DNA from: Campylobacteraceae bacterium
GTDB lineage: Bacteria; Campylobacterota; Campylobacteria; Campylobacterales; Sulfurovaceae
Direction of reading: 5' to 3'
Length of the DNA stretch: 64,000 nt
NCBI GenBank assembly: GCA_027100635.1
Contig: JAMOOQ010000012.1
Location: forward strand, 1 to 64,000
Shown here: piece after piece, positions 44,237-52,862 of the stretch
Layout: each line of letters begins with the position of its first letter
How positions within the stretch are numbered: position 1 is the stretch's first letter
Notes under the pieces: generated by a model
What the model saw: the letters and a program-made list of their open reading frames with translations, nothing else
The model's database searches: none
Told to the model about the DNA's origin: nothing
Translations under genes and position numbers: made by a program

Positions 44237-46105
44237 ATGAATAAAAAAATAAAATATTTTATAGCTATATCTTTCATATTTTTTTCAATATTTTTAAATG
44301 CTGAAAGTATTAAGAAATATGATATTGATTTTAAGTTGCTTCAATCAGGAGAGCTTAGAGTTAGTGAAAATCTATTATATGATTTTGGTTCACAGCTTAG
44401 ACATGGTATATATCGTGATATTCCTTATACAATTAAACTTAATAATTTTAATAGAGATATTGGATTATATGATTTTGAAGTATATCAAGATTTTCAAGAT
44501 GCTAACTATATAAAAGAAAAAGTAACTAGTAATGTAAGTGGTAAAAATACTAGAATTAAAATAGGTGATAAAAATAAGAAGATAACATCTACTCATCACT
44601 ATCAAATAGATTATAGTGTGGAGTTGGGTGTTTTAAATAGAGATGAGAAATATGATGTTACAAGTTGGAATTTAATTGGTAACCAATGGAAATATCCTAT
44701 TAAAAATATAAAAGCTGTAATTCATCTTCCACAATCTTTATCTAAAAGCAATACGATTATCAATACATTTTCTGGAGGTTTTGGAAGTACCACAACCCAT
44801 GCCAAAGTTAAATGGTTAAATCAAAATAGTTTTGAAGTCTCTATTGCACACTTATCAGCTCGTGCTGGACTAACAGTTGATATTTTATATCCTATAAATA
44901 GCCTTGAACAAAGTGGTATATCAAATCAAGGAAAAACTCTGTTTGAAGGATTTATTGGTATATGGCATTGGTTAGCAATATTTATTATTGCTATGTTTAA
45001 TTATAAATATTTTAATAGATTTGCTTCTAATAAATTTGCTAGGTCTGTATATCCAAGATATGATTCTCCAAAAGATTTATCAATTTTACAATCAGGTCTG
45101 TTATATGATAAATTTGCAAATGATAAAGATTTTACTCCAGCAATTATTGAATTAGCACAACAAGGATATTTAACTATTAGCAAAACAGGGCAAACAACAT
45201 CAGTATTGAAACTAGAAAAAGATACAAAAAATCTAACTGATGATATGAAATATCTATTAAATAATATCCTATTTGTCTATGGAACTACAAGCTTTGAATT
45301 TAAACAAAAATCAAATTCAGAGGCTACTGCATTAGCACAAAAGTTTAAAAATCTTAATGAAAATTTATATGAATGGTCTTATAATAAAAATTATATGCAA
45401 ACAAATCCTAAAAAAAGAAGAGAAAGTTTTTTGGGTAGAATATTTCTTTTATCTACACCTCTTATGATTATATCTTTTTTTACATCTATAACGATAGTGG
45501 GAGAAGATACTACTATTATTTCTTTAATGAACTTAGTATTTATAACGGTTTCTCTAGTTACTTGGTTTTCTAGTAATCATATACCTTCTAAAATATTTGC
45601 TATAATCTTTGCTATATTTTCTCAAATAATATTTTTGGGATTTTATACAAACCTTATATTTTCTGATTTATTACATACACCTTTAATACTTGGCTTAGTT
45701 ATAGCAATAACAACTATGTATATATATAAAAATATTGGTAGATATACAAGAAGTGGAGCAATGATAAAAAATCATCTTGATGGATTATCTGAATTTATAT
45801 CAAAAGTCAAAGAGGATGAGATTAAAAGAAGGTTAAAAGAAGACCCTTTATATCTTGAAAAATATTTACCTTATGCAATCTTATTAGGACATACAAAACA
45901 TTGGATATCTTTTTATGATTCATTAAAAATAGATCAACCAAATTGGTATTATGGAGACTTTAATCGAATTTCTAATATTTCAAATGATATTTCAAGGAGC
46001 TTTCATGCTCAAGCTCAACCATCATCAGGTAGTAGTTATAGTAGTAGTGGTGGAGGTGGCTTTTCTGGTGGAGGAAGTGGAGGAGGTGGTGGAGGTTCAT
46101 GGTAA
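44237..46105 (+). CDS. DUF2207 family membrane protein
   Basis: 622 residues. Signal peptide (IAISFIFFSIFLNA), a periplasmic DUF2207 domain (about 25-230; LRHGIYRDIPYT), a membrane helix near 240 (IGIWHWLAIFIIAMFNY), a cytoplasmic region, two or three more membrane helices at about 400-500, and a Gly/Ser tail ending GGGGGGSW. The tail and layout match the family, whose biochemical role is unknown. Cytoplasmic SGGGGFSGGG tails are a family hallmark. Monocistronic. Confidence 0.88.
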   Translation: MNKKIKYFIAISFIFFSIFLNAESIKKYDIDFKLLQSGELRVSENLLYDFGSQLRHGIYRDIPYTIKLNNFNRDIGLYDFEVYQDFQDANYIKEKVTSNVSGKNTRIKIGDKNKKITSTHHYQIDYSVELGVLNRDEKYDVTSWNLIGNQWKYPIKNIKAVIHLPQSLSKSNTIINTFSGGFGSTTTHAKVKWLNQNSFEVSIAHLSARAGLTVDILYPINSLEQSGISNQGKTLFEGFIGIWHWLAIFIIAMFNYKYFNRFASNKFARSVYPRYDSPKDLSILQSGLLYDKFANDKDFTPAIIELAQQGYLTISKTGQTTSVLKLEKDTKNLTDDMKYLLNNILFVYGTTSFEFKQKSNSEATALAQKFKNLNENLYEWSYNKNYMQTNPKKRRESFLGRIFLLSTPLMIISFFTSITIVGEDTTIISLMNLVFITVSLVTWFSSNHIPSKIFAIIFAIFSQIIFLGFYTNLIFSDLLHTPLILGLVIAITTMYIYKNIGRYTRSGAMIKNHLDGLSEFISKVKEDEIKRRLKEDPLYLEKYLPYAILLGHTKHWISFYDSLKIDQPNWYYGDFNRISNISNDISRSFHAQAQPSSGSSYSSSGGGGFSGGGSGGGGGGSW

Positions 46106-46132
46106 AGAGTTAAGGATTAAAATATAAATAAC

Positions 46133-46160
46133 TTCCAAAGGGCAACCGAGGGATTGCCCT
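46133..46160. repeat. GGGCAACC-type palindromic repeat, simple copy
   Basis: TTCCAAAGGGCAACCGAGGG then ATTGCCCT. It shares GGTTGCCCTTTGGAA with the 30959-30989 block in reverse, and its flank CTTGAATTTTAAAAATAATTT resembles that at the end of mfd. Confidence 0.85.
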
Positions 46161-46216
46161 TGAATTTTAAAAATAATTTAAATATGCGTAACATCAGTGA
46201 TTAAATTAACTCATTG

Positions 46217-46222
46217 TATAAT
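46217..46222 (+). promoter_or_regulatory. Probable -10 box of the truncated RluA gene
   Basis: TATAAT preceded by ATTG, 29 bases before the TTG start at 46251, with AAGGATTTTTA as ribosome site. Confidence 0.4.
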
Positions 46223-46250
46223 ATCTTAAATTTTATATTAAGGATTTTTA

Positions 46251-46889
46251 TTGCCATATATACTTAAAAAATATGCCGTAGTAGAAGGTGAAAAAGCAGA
46301 AGATTTTTTGGTTGATGTTGTAAAATTATCGCAAACACTAGCCCATAAACTTTTGCAAAAGGGTAGAATAATTGACCATAAAAATAGGCGTTTACAAAAA
46401 GGTAAAGTTTTGAAATCTGGCTACATAGAAGTTATAATCTTTGAAGCTATAACAAAAGGGCTAAAACCACTCTTTCAAACTCAACATTTTGCACTTTTTG
46501 ATAAACCATCAGGTCTGCTTGTCCACCCAGTTGTACGCTCTACACAATACACACTTTTAGATGAAATACGATACCAATTTGGAGACGAAGCCAACTTAGT
46601 ACACCGAATAGATGCAGAGACATCAGGACTTATACTTGTGGCTAAAAATGGATATGCTCAATATATATTACAAGAGATGTTTGTTAAAAAGGCGTTTGTT
46701 AAAAAGTATAAAGCCTTAGTAGAAAAAGAGCTAAAAGAAGATATTTTGATTGATAAAAAAATTACAACCTCAAATGGTCTAATAAATTTAAAAATGCAAA
46801 TATCTCAAAATGGAAAAGAATCAAGTACGCTAATACGACCAATATCGTATAACAAAACTAAAAATCAAACCTTAGTCGAAGCCATATAA
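46251..46889 (+). pseudogene. RluA-family pseudouridine synthase, truncated at the 3' end
   Basis: 212 residues from TTG at 46251. S4-like N-terminal domain (AHKLLQKGRIIDHKNR), then FALFDKPSGLLVHP and the catalytic NLVHRIDAETSGLILVAKN with its Asp. The reading stops at TLVEAI, just where intact RluA proteins continue with GRTHQIRxH and about 60 more residues, which are missing. The following sequence holds no trace of that end in any frame I read. The catalytic centre is present but the fold is incomplete, so it is probably a decayed gene cut by a repeat-associated deletion. Confidence 0.75.
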
Positions 46890-46973
46890 CAACAAATAAT
46901 TTTAAAAATCTCTTAGGAATAGAGGTAAATTAAGACCAAACTTTAGGGCAATGCCAATGAATTAAGCTTTTTT

Positions 46974-47022
46974 TCGGATGAGATGGCTTTAGCCTCTCCT
47001 TAATATACGGAGCTAAAGCACC
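46974..47022 (+). repeat. TTTAGCCTC/GGAGCTAAAGC palindromic repeat, copy 3
   Basis: CGGATGAGATGGCTTTAGCC at the left, GGAGCTAAAGCACC at the right (47009-47022). GCTTTAGC pairs with GCTAAAGC as a hairpin. Same block order as the 9123-9170 copy, on the opposite strand. Confidence 0.8.
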
Positions 47023-47065
47023 GTGTCCAAAACCAAAAGCATAATAATCCTTATTTAATCAGTAT

Positions 47066-47141
47066 TGGTGGGGGGGGATGATAAACCCCTACGGAATAAC
47101 ATCTTGTAAGAGGGTAATCTCTTGTGGTTGCCCTTTGAAGG
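47066..47141. repeat. GGGCAACC-type palindromic repeat, degenerate composite copy
   Basis: Left block ends ACCCCTACGG (47085-47094). The right block TTGTAAGAGGGTAATCTC continues to GGTTGCCCTTTGAAG. An eight-G run lies at 47070-47077. Same two-block layout as 30917-30989. Confidence 0.7.
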
Positions 47142-47321
47142 AAATGTCAAGGAAACTTTTCAAATTTACCTAATTCATCAGCCATTAAATTTTTACTTTT
47201 TATAATTTTATCATACCTTAAGTATTTTTTTGATAAAATCAATATTCCAAAAAATTCTTGCTTAAAGTTGGATAATAGATATATTTATTAAAGCTTAGGC
47301 TATAAAACCAAAAGGAACTAA

Positions 47322-47774
47322 ATGACTTGTTATGAAACACTGTTTGTAGTACAACCTGCACTAACAGAAGAAGAGATTAAATCAGAAATTGCAAAAATTG
47401 TTGCAGTAGTAGAAGGGCAAAATGCCGAAATTGTAGCAACTAATGAGATGGGTATGAAAAAATTAGCGTATCCAGTACAAAAAAACAGTAGAGGGTATTA
47501 TACAGTACTTTTTTATAAAGGTGAAGGTGCTATTATTAATGAGATTGAAAGAAATCTTAAAATTAATGAGAATGTAATTAAATTTTTAACTGTTAAATAT
47601 ACAAATACAAAAGAGATGACACAGTTTAATAAAATGGTATCAGAAGCATCAGCTAAAGAAGTTGCAAAAGAGATAAAAGTAGCTGTTGTAGAAGAAGAAA
47701 CTCCAGTTGTAGCAGAAACTCCAGTAGTTGAAGCAGAAGCACCTTCTACAGAAGAAGCAACAACAGATAAATAA
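47322..47774 (+). CDS. rpsF: Ribosomal protein S6
   Basis: 150 residues: the S6 fold (YETLFVVQPALTEEEI, KKLAYPVQKNSRGYYTVLFYKG, IERNLKINENVIKFLTVK) and a Glu/Val/Ala-rich acidic tail of about 45 residues. First gene of the conserved rpsF-ssb-rpsR operon. Ribosome site AAAAGGAAC. Confidence 0.97.
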   Translation: MTCYETLFVVQPALTEEEIKSEIAKIVAVVEGQNAEIVATNEMGMKKLAYPVQKNSRGYYTVLFYKGEGAIINEIERNLKINENVIKFLTVKYTNTKEMTQFNKMVSEASAKEVAKEIKVAVVEEETPVVAETPVVEAEAPSTEEATTDK

Positions 47775-47792
47775 AAGTATTGAGGGAACCCC

Positions 47793-48359
47793 ATGTATAA
47801 TAAAGTGATATTGGTAGGAAATTTAACAAGAGATTTAGAATTAACATATTCAGGAAGTGGCACAGCTATTGGTAAAACAGGTTTGGCAACAAATAGAAAA
47901 TGGAAGTCTCAAACTGGTGAGCAAAAAGAGGAAGTGATGTTTGTTGATATTACTTTTTTTGGAAGAACAGCAGAGGTTGTTAATCAGTATCTAAGAAAGG
48001 GTTCAAAAGTTTTGGTTGAAGGTCGTTTATCTTTGCAACAATGGACAGCACAAGATGGTTCAAAAAGAAGTAAGCACGAAGTTATAGCTGAAAATATGAA
48101 AATGTTAGATAGCAAGGGAGATAATCCGAGCCAACAGCCTCAACAGGGTGGATATGGTAATCAACAAGCTCCACAGCAAAATCAAAACAGTCAATATCAG
48201 CAACAAGCAAATAATTATCAAGGCTATAATAATAACAATAACCAAAATAACCAAAATAATCAATACCAACAACAACAGCAACAACCTCAAGCTAATCAGA
48301 TGCAAGAGCCACAAAAAATCCCAGAGATAGATATCTCTGAAGATGAAATACCGTTTTAG
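47793..48359 (+). CDS. ssb: Single-stranded DNA-binding protein
   Basis: 188 residues. N-terminal OB fold (MYNKVILVGNLTRDLEL, FVDITFFGRTAEVV, KGSKVLVEGRLSLQQW), a long Gln/Asn-rich disordered linker at about 115-170, and the acidic tip ISEDEIPF, which recruits partner proteins. Between rpsF and rpsR. The low-complexity linker is made of CAA and AAT codons and may vary in length. Confidence 0.97.
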   Translation: MYNKVILVGNLTRDLELTYSGSGTAIGKTGLATNRKWKSQTGEQKEEVMFVDITFFGRTAEVVNQYLRKGSKVLVEGRLSLQQWTAQDGSKRSKHEVIAENMKMLDSKGDNPSQQPQQGGYGNQQAPQQNQNSQYQQQANNYQGYNNNNNQNNQNNQYQQQQQQPQANQMQEPQKIPEIDISEDEIPF

Positions 48360-48368
48360 GAGCGAAAA

Positions 48369-48632
48369 ATGTCAGAAAAAAGAAAGTTTAAAAAAAGATT
48401 TTGTAAATATTGTGAAGCAAAAATTGATTTTATAGATTATAAAGATTTATATCAACTTAAGCATAGTCTTAGTGAAAGATTTAAAATTATGCCAAGAAGA
48501 TTAACAGGAAACTGTAAAAGACATCAAGATATAGTAACTATTGCTATTAAAAGAGCAAGACAAACTGCACTTATTCCATATATTATAGATAGAAAAAATG
48601 TAGTAGAAAACCCATTTGAGGTTATTAGATAA
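48369..48632 (+). CDS. rpsR: Ribosomal protein S18
   Basis: 87 residues: [34 protein letters not shown] and [11 protein letters not shown], typical of S18. Zinc-ligand-type CKYC near the start. Last gene of the rpsF operon, followed by a hairpin. Confidence 0.97.
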   Translation: MSEKRKFKKRFCKYCEAKIDFIDYKDLYQLKHSLSERFKIMPRRLTGNCKRHQDIVTIAIKRARQTALIPYIIDRKNVVENPFEVIR

Positions 48633-48639
48633 ATATATT

Positions 48640-48660
48640 AACCCACAATTGTTGTGGGTT
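48640..48660. terminator. Hairpin terminator after rpsR
   Basis: Perfect stem AACCCACAA/TTGTGGGTT with loop TTG, eight bases after the rpsR stop, followed by AGTATTATCTTA. Confidence 0.7.
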
Positions 48661-48674
48661 AGTATTATCTTAGC

Positions 48675-48711
48675 TTTACTAAAGTAAATAATTACTATTT
48701 ACTTTAGTAAA
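48675..48711. repeat. 14-bp perfect inverted repeat upstream of the subtilase gene
   Basis: TTTACTAAAGTAAA, loop TAATTACTA, TTTACTTTAGTAAA. Could be a second terminator or an operator. It lies 72 bases before the subtilase ATG. Confidence 0.85.
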
Positions 48712-48782
48712 TCTTCTAGTTTAACAATCAAAATTTATATTATATTTAAGATTAGATATGTTTACTTTAATAGGGACTCAAT

Positions 48783-50498
48783 ATGACTAACAGTAAGAGT
48801 TATACCTTAGGTGGTACACTATTATGCTTTTTTCTCTCTTCATGTTCATCAGTAGCAGATTTAGATTCTATAGATAATCAACCTTATAATAGTAAAATTA
48901 AATCAAATTTATATGATACTGATAATGATTTTATCCCAAATATTATAGAAGAAGAACTTGGTATGAATCCTTATAATAGTGACGAAAATGGTAATAATAT
49001 CTCAGATGGATTAGATAGTGATGGTCAAAATGGTGATACATTTTTTGATATGCAATGGTATATATATTCTCAAAACCATACCACACATAATGGTACAAAA
49101 GTTAATATAAATGGAAATGATTTAAATTTATTGAATATATACTCTAGGTATATGGGATATAATAATGGGAATAATATAATTATACAAGTTGTTGATAGTG
49201 GAGTATATCCAACTCATCCTGATTTAATTGAAAATATAGATAGATATAGATCTTATAGTGGAGACAATAGTGGTTCACTTAGAGTACCAACAGATCCTCA
49301 TGGAACTAAGGTGGCAGGAGTAATTGCTGCAAGAGCTTTTAATGGTCAAGGAGTTCGTGGTATTATCCCATTTGCAAAAATTGCGAGTAGTAACTGGTTG
49401 ATAAATAAAAAATATTATCAATTAGATAAAAGTTGGGTAAGTGGAGTTGGTGCAAATGAGATAGCTATCTCTAATAATAGTTGGGGATCTGATTTTGATA
49501 CAGATACGATTTTAGAAGAGTATATGAAAAGGGGTAGCCAATTTTTACGAAATAATAAAGGTAGAATTTATGTTTTTGCATCAGGAAATAGCAGAAGAGA
49601 ACATGGAGATGCAAATTTGCAATATGTGGCAAGTAGTAGATTTCCAATTGTTACTGCATCACTAAATTTTAACGATAGAGTAACATCATATTCAACTCCT
49701 GGTGCAAACTTATTGGTCTCTGCTTATGGAGGAGAAGATTTTACAATAACTCCAACGATTGCTACAACTACAATTCCTGGTACATCTGTAAACTCAGGAA
49801 ATAGAGATACTCAAACAACTTGGGATGCAGATTATAATCAAGAATATACTTACGACTTTACTGGAACAAGTGCAGCAGCACCTATGGTATCAGCTTCTAT
49901 TGGATTAGTTTTAGAAGCTTGTCCTAATCTTACTTGGCGTGATGTTAGATATTTATTGGCTAATAATGCAAAACAGATTGATTCTTCTAATAGTAGTTGG
50001 ATAGAAAATGACGCTGGATTAAAACATAGTAACGATTATGGTTTTGGTCTTATAAATCCACAAGGTATGATTGATGAGTGTTCACATGGATATAAAGTTT
50101 TATCAAGAGAAAGAAATTTTCAAAAAATGATAAATACAAATATAAATATACCGGATAATAAGAATCCTATTGGTGTTAATATCAATATTACAAGTCAAGC
50201 AATAATAGAATGGGTTGAGGTTACAGTTAAAAGTAATCATGTTTTTGCATCAGATTTAAAAATAGTTCTTATATCTCCTAGTGGAACAAGAAGTACGCTT
50301 ATTGATGTAAATCCAATATCAGGAAAATCAACTTATTACTCTACAACCACTGATTGGATGAGTAGTGGCTTTAGATTTTCTACGGCATTAATGACAGGAG
50401 AGTCAAGCAGAGGAGCTTGGAGAGTAGAAGTTTCGGATGAAAGTGCTGATGATAGAGGGATTTTAAAGGGTGTAATGCTTAATATATATGGACATTAA
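48783..50498 (+). CDS. Subtilisin-like serine protease lipoprotein with P domain
   Basis: 571 residues. Lipobox LSSC, lipidated Cys at residue 21. Residues 45-85 are thrombospondin type 3-like calcium-binding repeats (DTDNDFIPNIIEEELGMNPY, DENGNNISDGLDSDG). The subtilase domain has D138 in VVDSGV, H173 in DPHGTKVAG, oxyanion N269 in FASGNS and S363 in FTGTSAAAPM. The C-terminal 110 residues are a P/Homo B domain (VTVKSNHVFASDLKIVLISP, RGAWRVEVSDESADD). It is expected on the outer surface or in the periplasm, and this layout is like proprotein-convertase-type proteases. Monocistronic between ribosomal-protein genes. Confidence 0.92.
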   Translation: MTNSKSYTLGGTLLCFFLSSCSSVADLDSIDNQPYNSKIKSNLYDTDNDFIPNIIEEELGMNPYNSDENGNNISDGLDSDGQNGDTFFDMQWYIYSQNHTTHNGTKVNINGNDLNLLNIYSRYMGYNNGNNIIIQVVDSGVYPTHPDLIENIDRYRSYSGDNSGSLRVPTDPHGTKVAGVIAARAFNGQGVRGIIPFAKIASSNWLINKKYYQLDKSWVSGVGANEIAISNNSWGSDFDTDTILEEYMKRGSQFLRNNKGRIYVFASGNSRREHGDANLQYVASSRFPIVTASLNFNDRVTSYSTPGANLLVSAYGGEDFTITPTIATTTIPGTSVNSGNRDTQTTWDADYNQEYTYDFTGTSAAAPMVSASIGLVLEACPNLTWRDVRYLLANNAKQIDSSNSSWIENDAGLKHSNDYGFGLINPQGMIDECSHGYKVLSRERNFQKMINTNINIPDNKNPIGVNINITSQAIIEWVEVTVKSNHVFASDLKIVLISPSGTRSTLIDVNPISGKSTYYSTTTDWMSSGFRFSTALMTGESSRGAWRVEVSDESADDRGILKGVMLNIYGH

Positions 50499-50547
50499 AG
50501 ATTTTTTAGATAAAATAAGCGTAATAGAATTTGACAAAGGATAAAAA

Positions 50548-50991
50548 ATGAAAGTATTACTAATAAAAGATGTTAAAGCTCTTGGAAAAGCAGGAGAGAT
50601 TAAAGAGGTTAAAGATGGTTATGGTCATAATTTTCTTGTTAGAAAAGGATTTGCTAAGATTGCAACAACAGAAGTGATTGAAGATTGGAAAATAGAAGAT
50701 GAGAAAAAAAAGCAAGATAAAGCTGATGAGATAGAGAAATTTAATACTTATAAAGATAAATTAGAGGGATTAACTATTTTAATCAAGAAAAAATCAGCTC
50801 CTGTTGGAATTCAAGGTTCTGTGAGCAAAGATGAGATTGCAAAAACAATAAAAGCTAATTATGGTATTGAGATTGATAAAAAAAATATGGATATGAAAAG
50901 AGCTATTAAAACAACAGGTACTCATAATATTGATGTAAAATTAGGTCATGGTATTCATGCTATTTTAAATGTAGAGATAGTAGGTATATAA
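50548..50991 (+). CDS. rplI: Ribosomal protein L9
   Basis: 147 residues: [20 protein letters not shown] start, [16 protein letters not shown], then the long helix and the C-terminal domain ([32 protein letters not shown]). Its TAA is immediately followed by the hslV GTG start, as in Helicobacter-type arrangements. Confidence 0.97.
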   Translation: MKVLLIKDVKALGKAGEIKEVKDGYGHNFLVRKGFAKIATTEVIEDWKIEDEKKKQDKADEIEKFNTYKDKLEGLTILIKKKSAPVGIQGSVSKDEIAKTIKANYGIEIDKKNMDMKRAIKTTGTHNIDVKLGHGIHAILNVEIVGI

Positions 50992-51522
50992 GTGTTTGAT
51001 GCTACAACGATACTTGCGTATAGAAGTAAGGACAAAGCTGTAATTGGTGGAGATGGGCAGGTTACTTTTGGAAATAGTGTACTAAAGGGTAATGCAAGAA
51101 AAATTAGAACTCTTAGTAATGGTAAGATATTGGCAGGATTTGCAGGAAGCACGGCAGATGCTTTTAATCTTTTTGATATGTTTGAAAATATTCTAAATGA
51201 AAAAAAGGGTGATATATTTCGTTCTGTTATAGAATTTTCTAAAAAATGGAGATCAGATAAGCACCTTAGACAACTTGAAGCTATGATGATAGTTTTAAAC
51301 CGTGATCATATCTATATTTTAACAGGAACTGGTGATGTTGTTGAACCAGAAGATGGACAGATTGCAGCAATTGGAAGTGGTGGAACATTTGCATTATCAT
51401 CTGCAAGAGCATTGGCAAAACATTCATCATTAGAACCAGTAGAATTGGTTACAGAATCATTAATGATAGCTGGAGATTTGTGTATATATACAAATCAAAA
51501 TATAAAAATTTTAGAACTTTAA
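50992..51522 (+). CDS. hslV: ATP-dependent protease peptidase subunit HslV
   Basis: 176 residues. GTG start. The protein begins [18 protein letters not shown], and the Thr nucleophile (TTI) is preceded by four residues instead of only Met, as in other epsilonproteobacteria, so maturation must remove them. Then [26 protein letters not shown] and [17 protein letters not shown]. With HslU it forms the two-component proteasome-like degrader of misfolded proteins. Confidence 0.96.
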   Translation: MFDATTILAYRSKDKAVIGGDGQVTFGNSVLKGNARKIRTLSNGKILAGFAGSTADAFNLFDMFENILNEKKGDIFRSVIEFSKKWRSDKHLRQLEAMMIVLNRDHIYILTGTGDVVEPEDGQIAAIGSGGTFALSSARALAKHSSLEPVELVTESLMIAGDLCIYTNQNIKILEL

Positions 51523-51533
51523 AGGAACGAGTG

Positions 51534-52862
51534 TTGGATAGTTTAACACCAAAAGAGATAGTAGCATACTTAGATAAATATGTGATAGGTCAAAAAGAGG
51601 CAAAAAAAACAATAGCAGTAGCATTAAGAAATAGATATAGAAGAATGCAATTACCTAGTGAAATTCAAAAAGATATAATTCCTAAGAATATATTGATGAT
51701 AGGTAGTACTGGTGTTGGTAAAACAGAGATTGCTAGAAGATTAGCAACTATGATGAATTTACCATTTATTAAAATAGAGGCTAGTAAATATACTGAAGTT
51801 GGATATGTTGGACGAGATGTTGAATCTATGATAAGAGATTTGGCAAATATAAGTTTAGCTTTGGTAAAAGAGGAAGAGAATAAAAATAATGTGGATAAAA
51901 TTGAAGCATATATAGAGAATAAAATTATAGAACAACTTCTTCCTCCTCTTCCAAGTGGTGCAAGTGAAGAGAAAAAATCTGATTATGAAAACTCTTTTGC
52001 CAAAATGCAAAAAAGGTTTGAAGATGGGAAATTAGATCACCTTAAAATAAAAGTTGATATTCAGCCTGAAAGTATAAATTTTGATGATAGTGGAATGCCT
52101 AGTCAAATGGCAAATGTTCAAGAATCTATAGCTAAAGTTTTGGGTGGATTAAATAAAAAATCTGAGCAAAAAGAGGTTACAGTTAAAGAGGCAAAATCTA
52201 TCTTAGCAATTGAAGCTAGCAATAATCTCTTAGATGAAGAATCTCTTAAGAAGAAAGCTCATGAAAAAGTTGAAAAAGGTGGAATTGTTTTTCTTGATGA
52301 AGTTGATAAAATTGCAGTTTCAAGCTCTTCAAATAGACAAGATCCAAGTAAAGAAGGGGTTCAAAGAGATCTACTTCCAATAGTTGAGGGTTCAAATGTT
52401 CATACAAAACTAGGGATGGTCAAAACAGATCATATACTATTTATTGCAGCTGGAGCGTTTCATATTAGTAAGCCGAGTGATTTAATCCCAGAGCTTCAAG
52501 GTAGATTTCCACTAAGAGTGGAATTAAATGGATTAGATGAAGAGGCTCTTTATAGAATTTTAACAGAACCAGAGAACTCATTAATGAAACAGTACCAAGC
52601 ACTTCTTAATGTAGAGGGAGTAGAATTAACTTTTGAAGAAGAGGCATTAAAATCTATAGCTAAATATTCATTTATTGCAAATGATAAAAGTGAGGATATA
52701 GGTGCAAGAAGACTTCATACAGTGATGGAAAAAGTAATAGAAGAGATTAGCTTTACTGCTGATGAGCATAGTGGAGATAATATCAATATTGATGAAAAAT
52801 TAGTAACTGATAAGATTGATGATATTGTTGAAGATGAAGATGCAACAAGATATATATTATAA
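51534..52862 (+). CDS. hslU: HslU ATPase, unfoldase of HslUV
   Basis: 442 residues. The start is taken as TTG at 51534 (SLTPKEIVAYLDKYVIGQKEA follows), seven bases after AAAGGA. GTG at 51531 is an alternative. AAA+ motifs: Walker A GSTGVGKTEIARRLA, pore region SKYTEVGYVGRDVESMI, Walker B GIVFLDEVDKI, and the sensor region IPELQGRFPLRVEL. The frame extends further upstream but would overlap hslV by 43 bases. The stop overlaps the era ATG by one base. Confidence 0.96.
   Translation: MDSLTPKEIVAYLDKYVIGQKEAKKTIAVALRNRYRRMQLPSEIQKDIIPKNILMIGSTGVGKTEIARRLATMMNLPFIKIEASKYTEVGYVGRDVESMIRDLANISLALVKEEENKNNVDKIEAYIENKIIEQLLPPLPSGASEEKKSDYENSFAKMQKRFEDGKLDHLKIKVDIQPESINFDDSGMPSQMANVQESIAKVLGGLNKKSEQKEVTVKEAKSILAIEASNNLLDEESLKKKAHEKVEKGGIVFLDEVDKIAVSSSSNRQDPSKEGVQRDLLPIVEGSNVHTKLGMVKTDHILFIAAGAFHISKPSDLIPELQGRFPLRVELNGLDEEALYRILTEPENSLMKQYQALLNVEGVELTFEEEALKSIAKYSFIANDKSEDIGARRLHTVMEKVIEEISFTADEHSGDNINIDEKLVTDKIDDIVEDEDATRYIL

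Larger units (their letters stand above)
46890..47321. other. 432-bp gap with repeats and the rpsF promoter region
   Basis: Holds a TTTAGCCTC-type repeat (46974-47022), a GGGCAACC-type composite repeat (47066-47141) and an AT-rich stretch with -10-like boxes (GATAAA near 47232, GATAAT at 47271) that probably drive rpsF-ssb-rpsR. No gene seen. Confidence 0.7.

Noticed and set aside
48105-48330. Frames overlapping the ssb low-complexity linker on both strands
   Set aside because: They arise from the CAA/AAT repeats of the Gln/Asn-rich linker and have no family features.
51480-51533. Longer N-terminus for HslU
   Set aside because: It would overlap hslV by 43 bases and add residues absent from the family. 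TTG at 51534 has a proper ribosome site.
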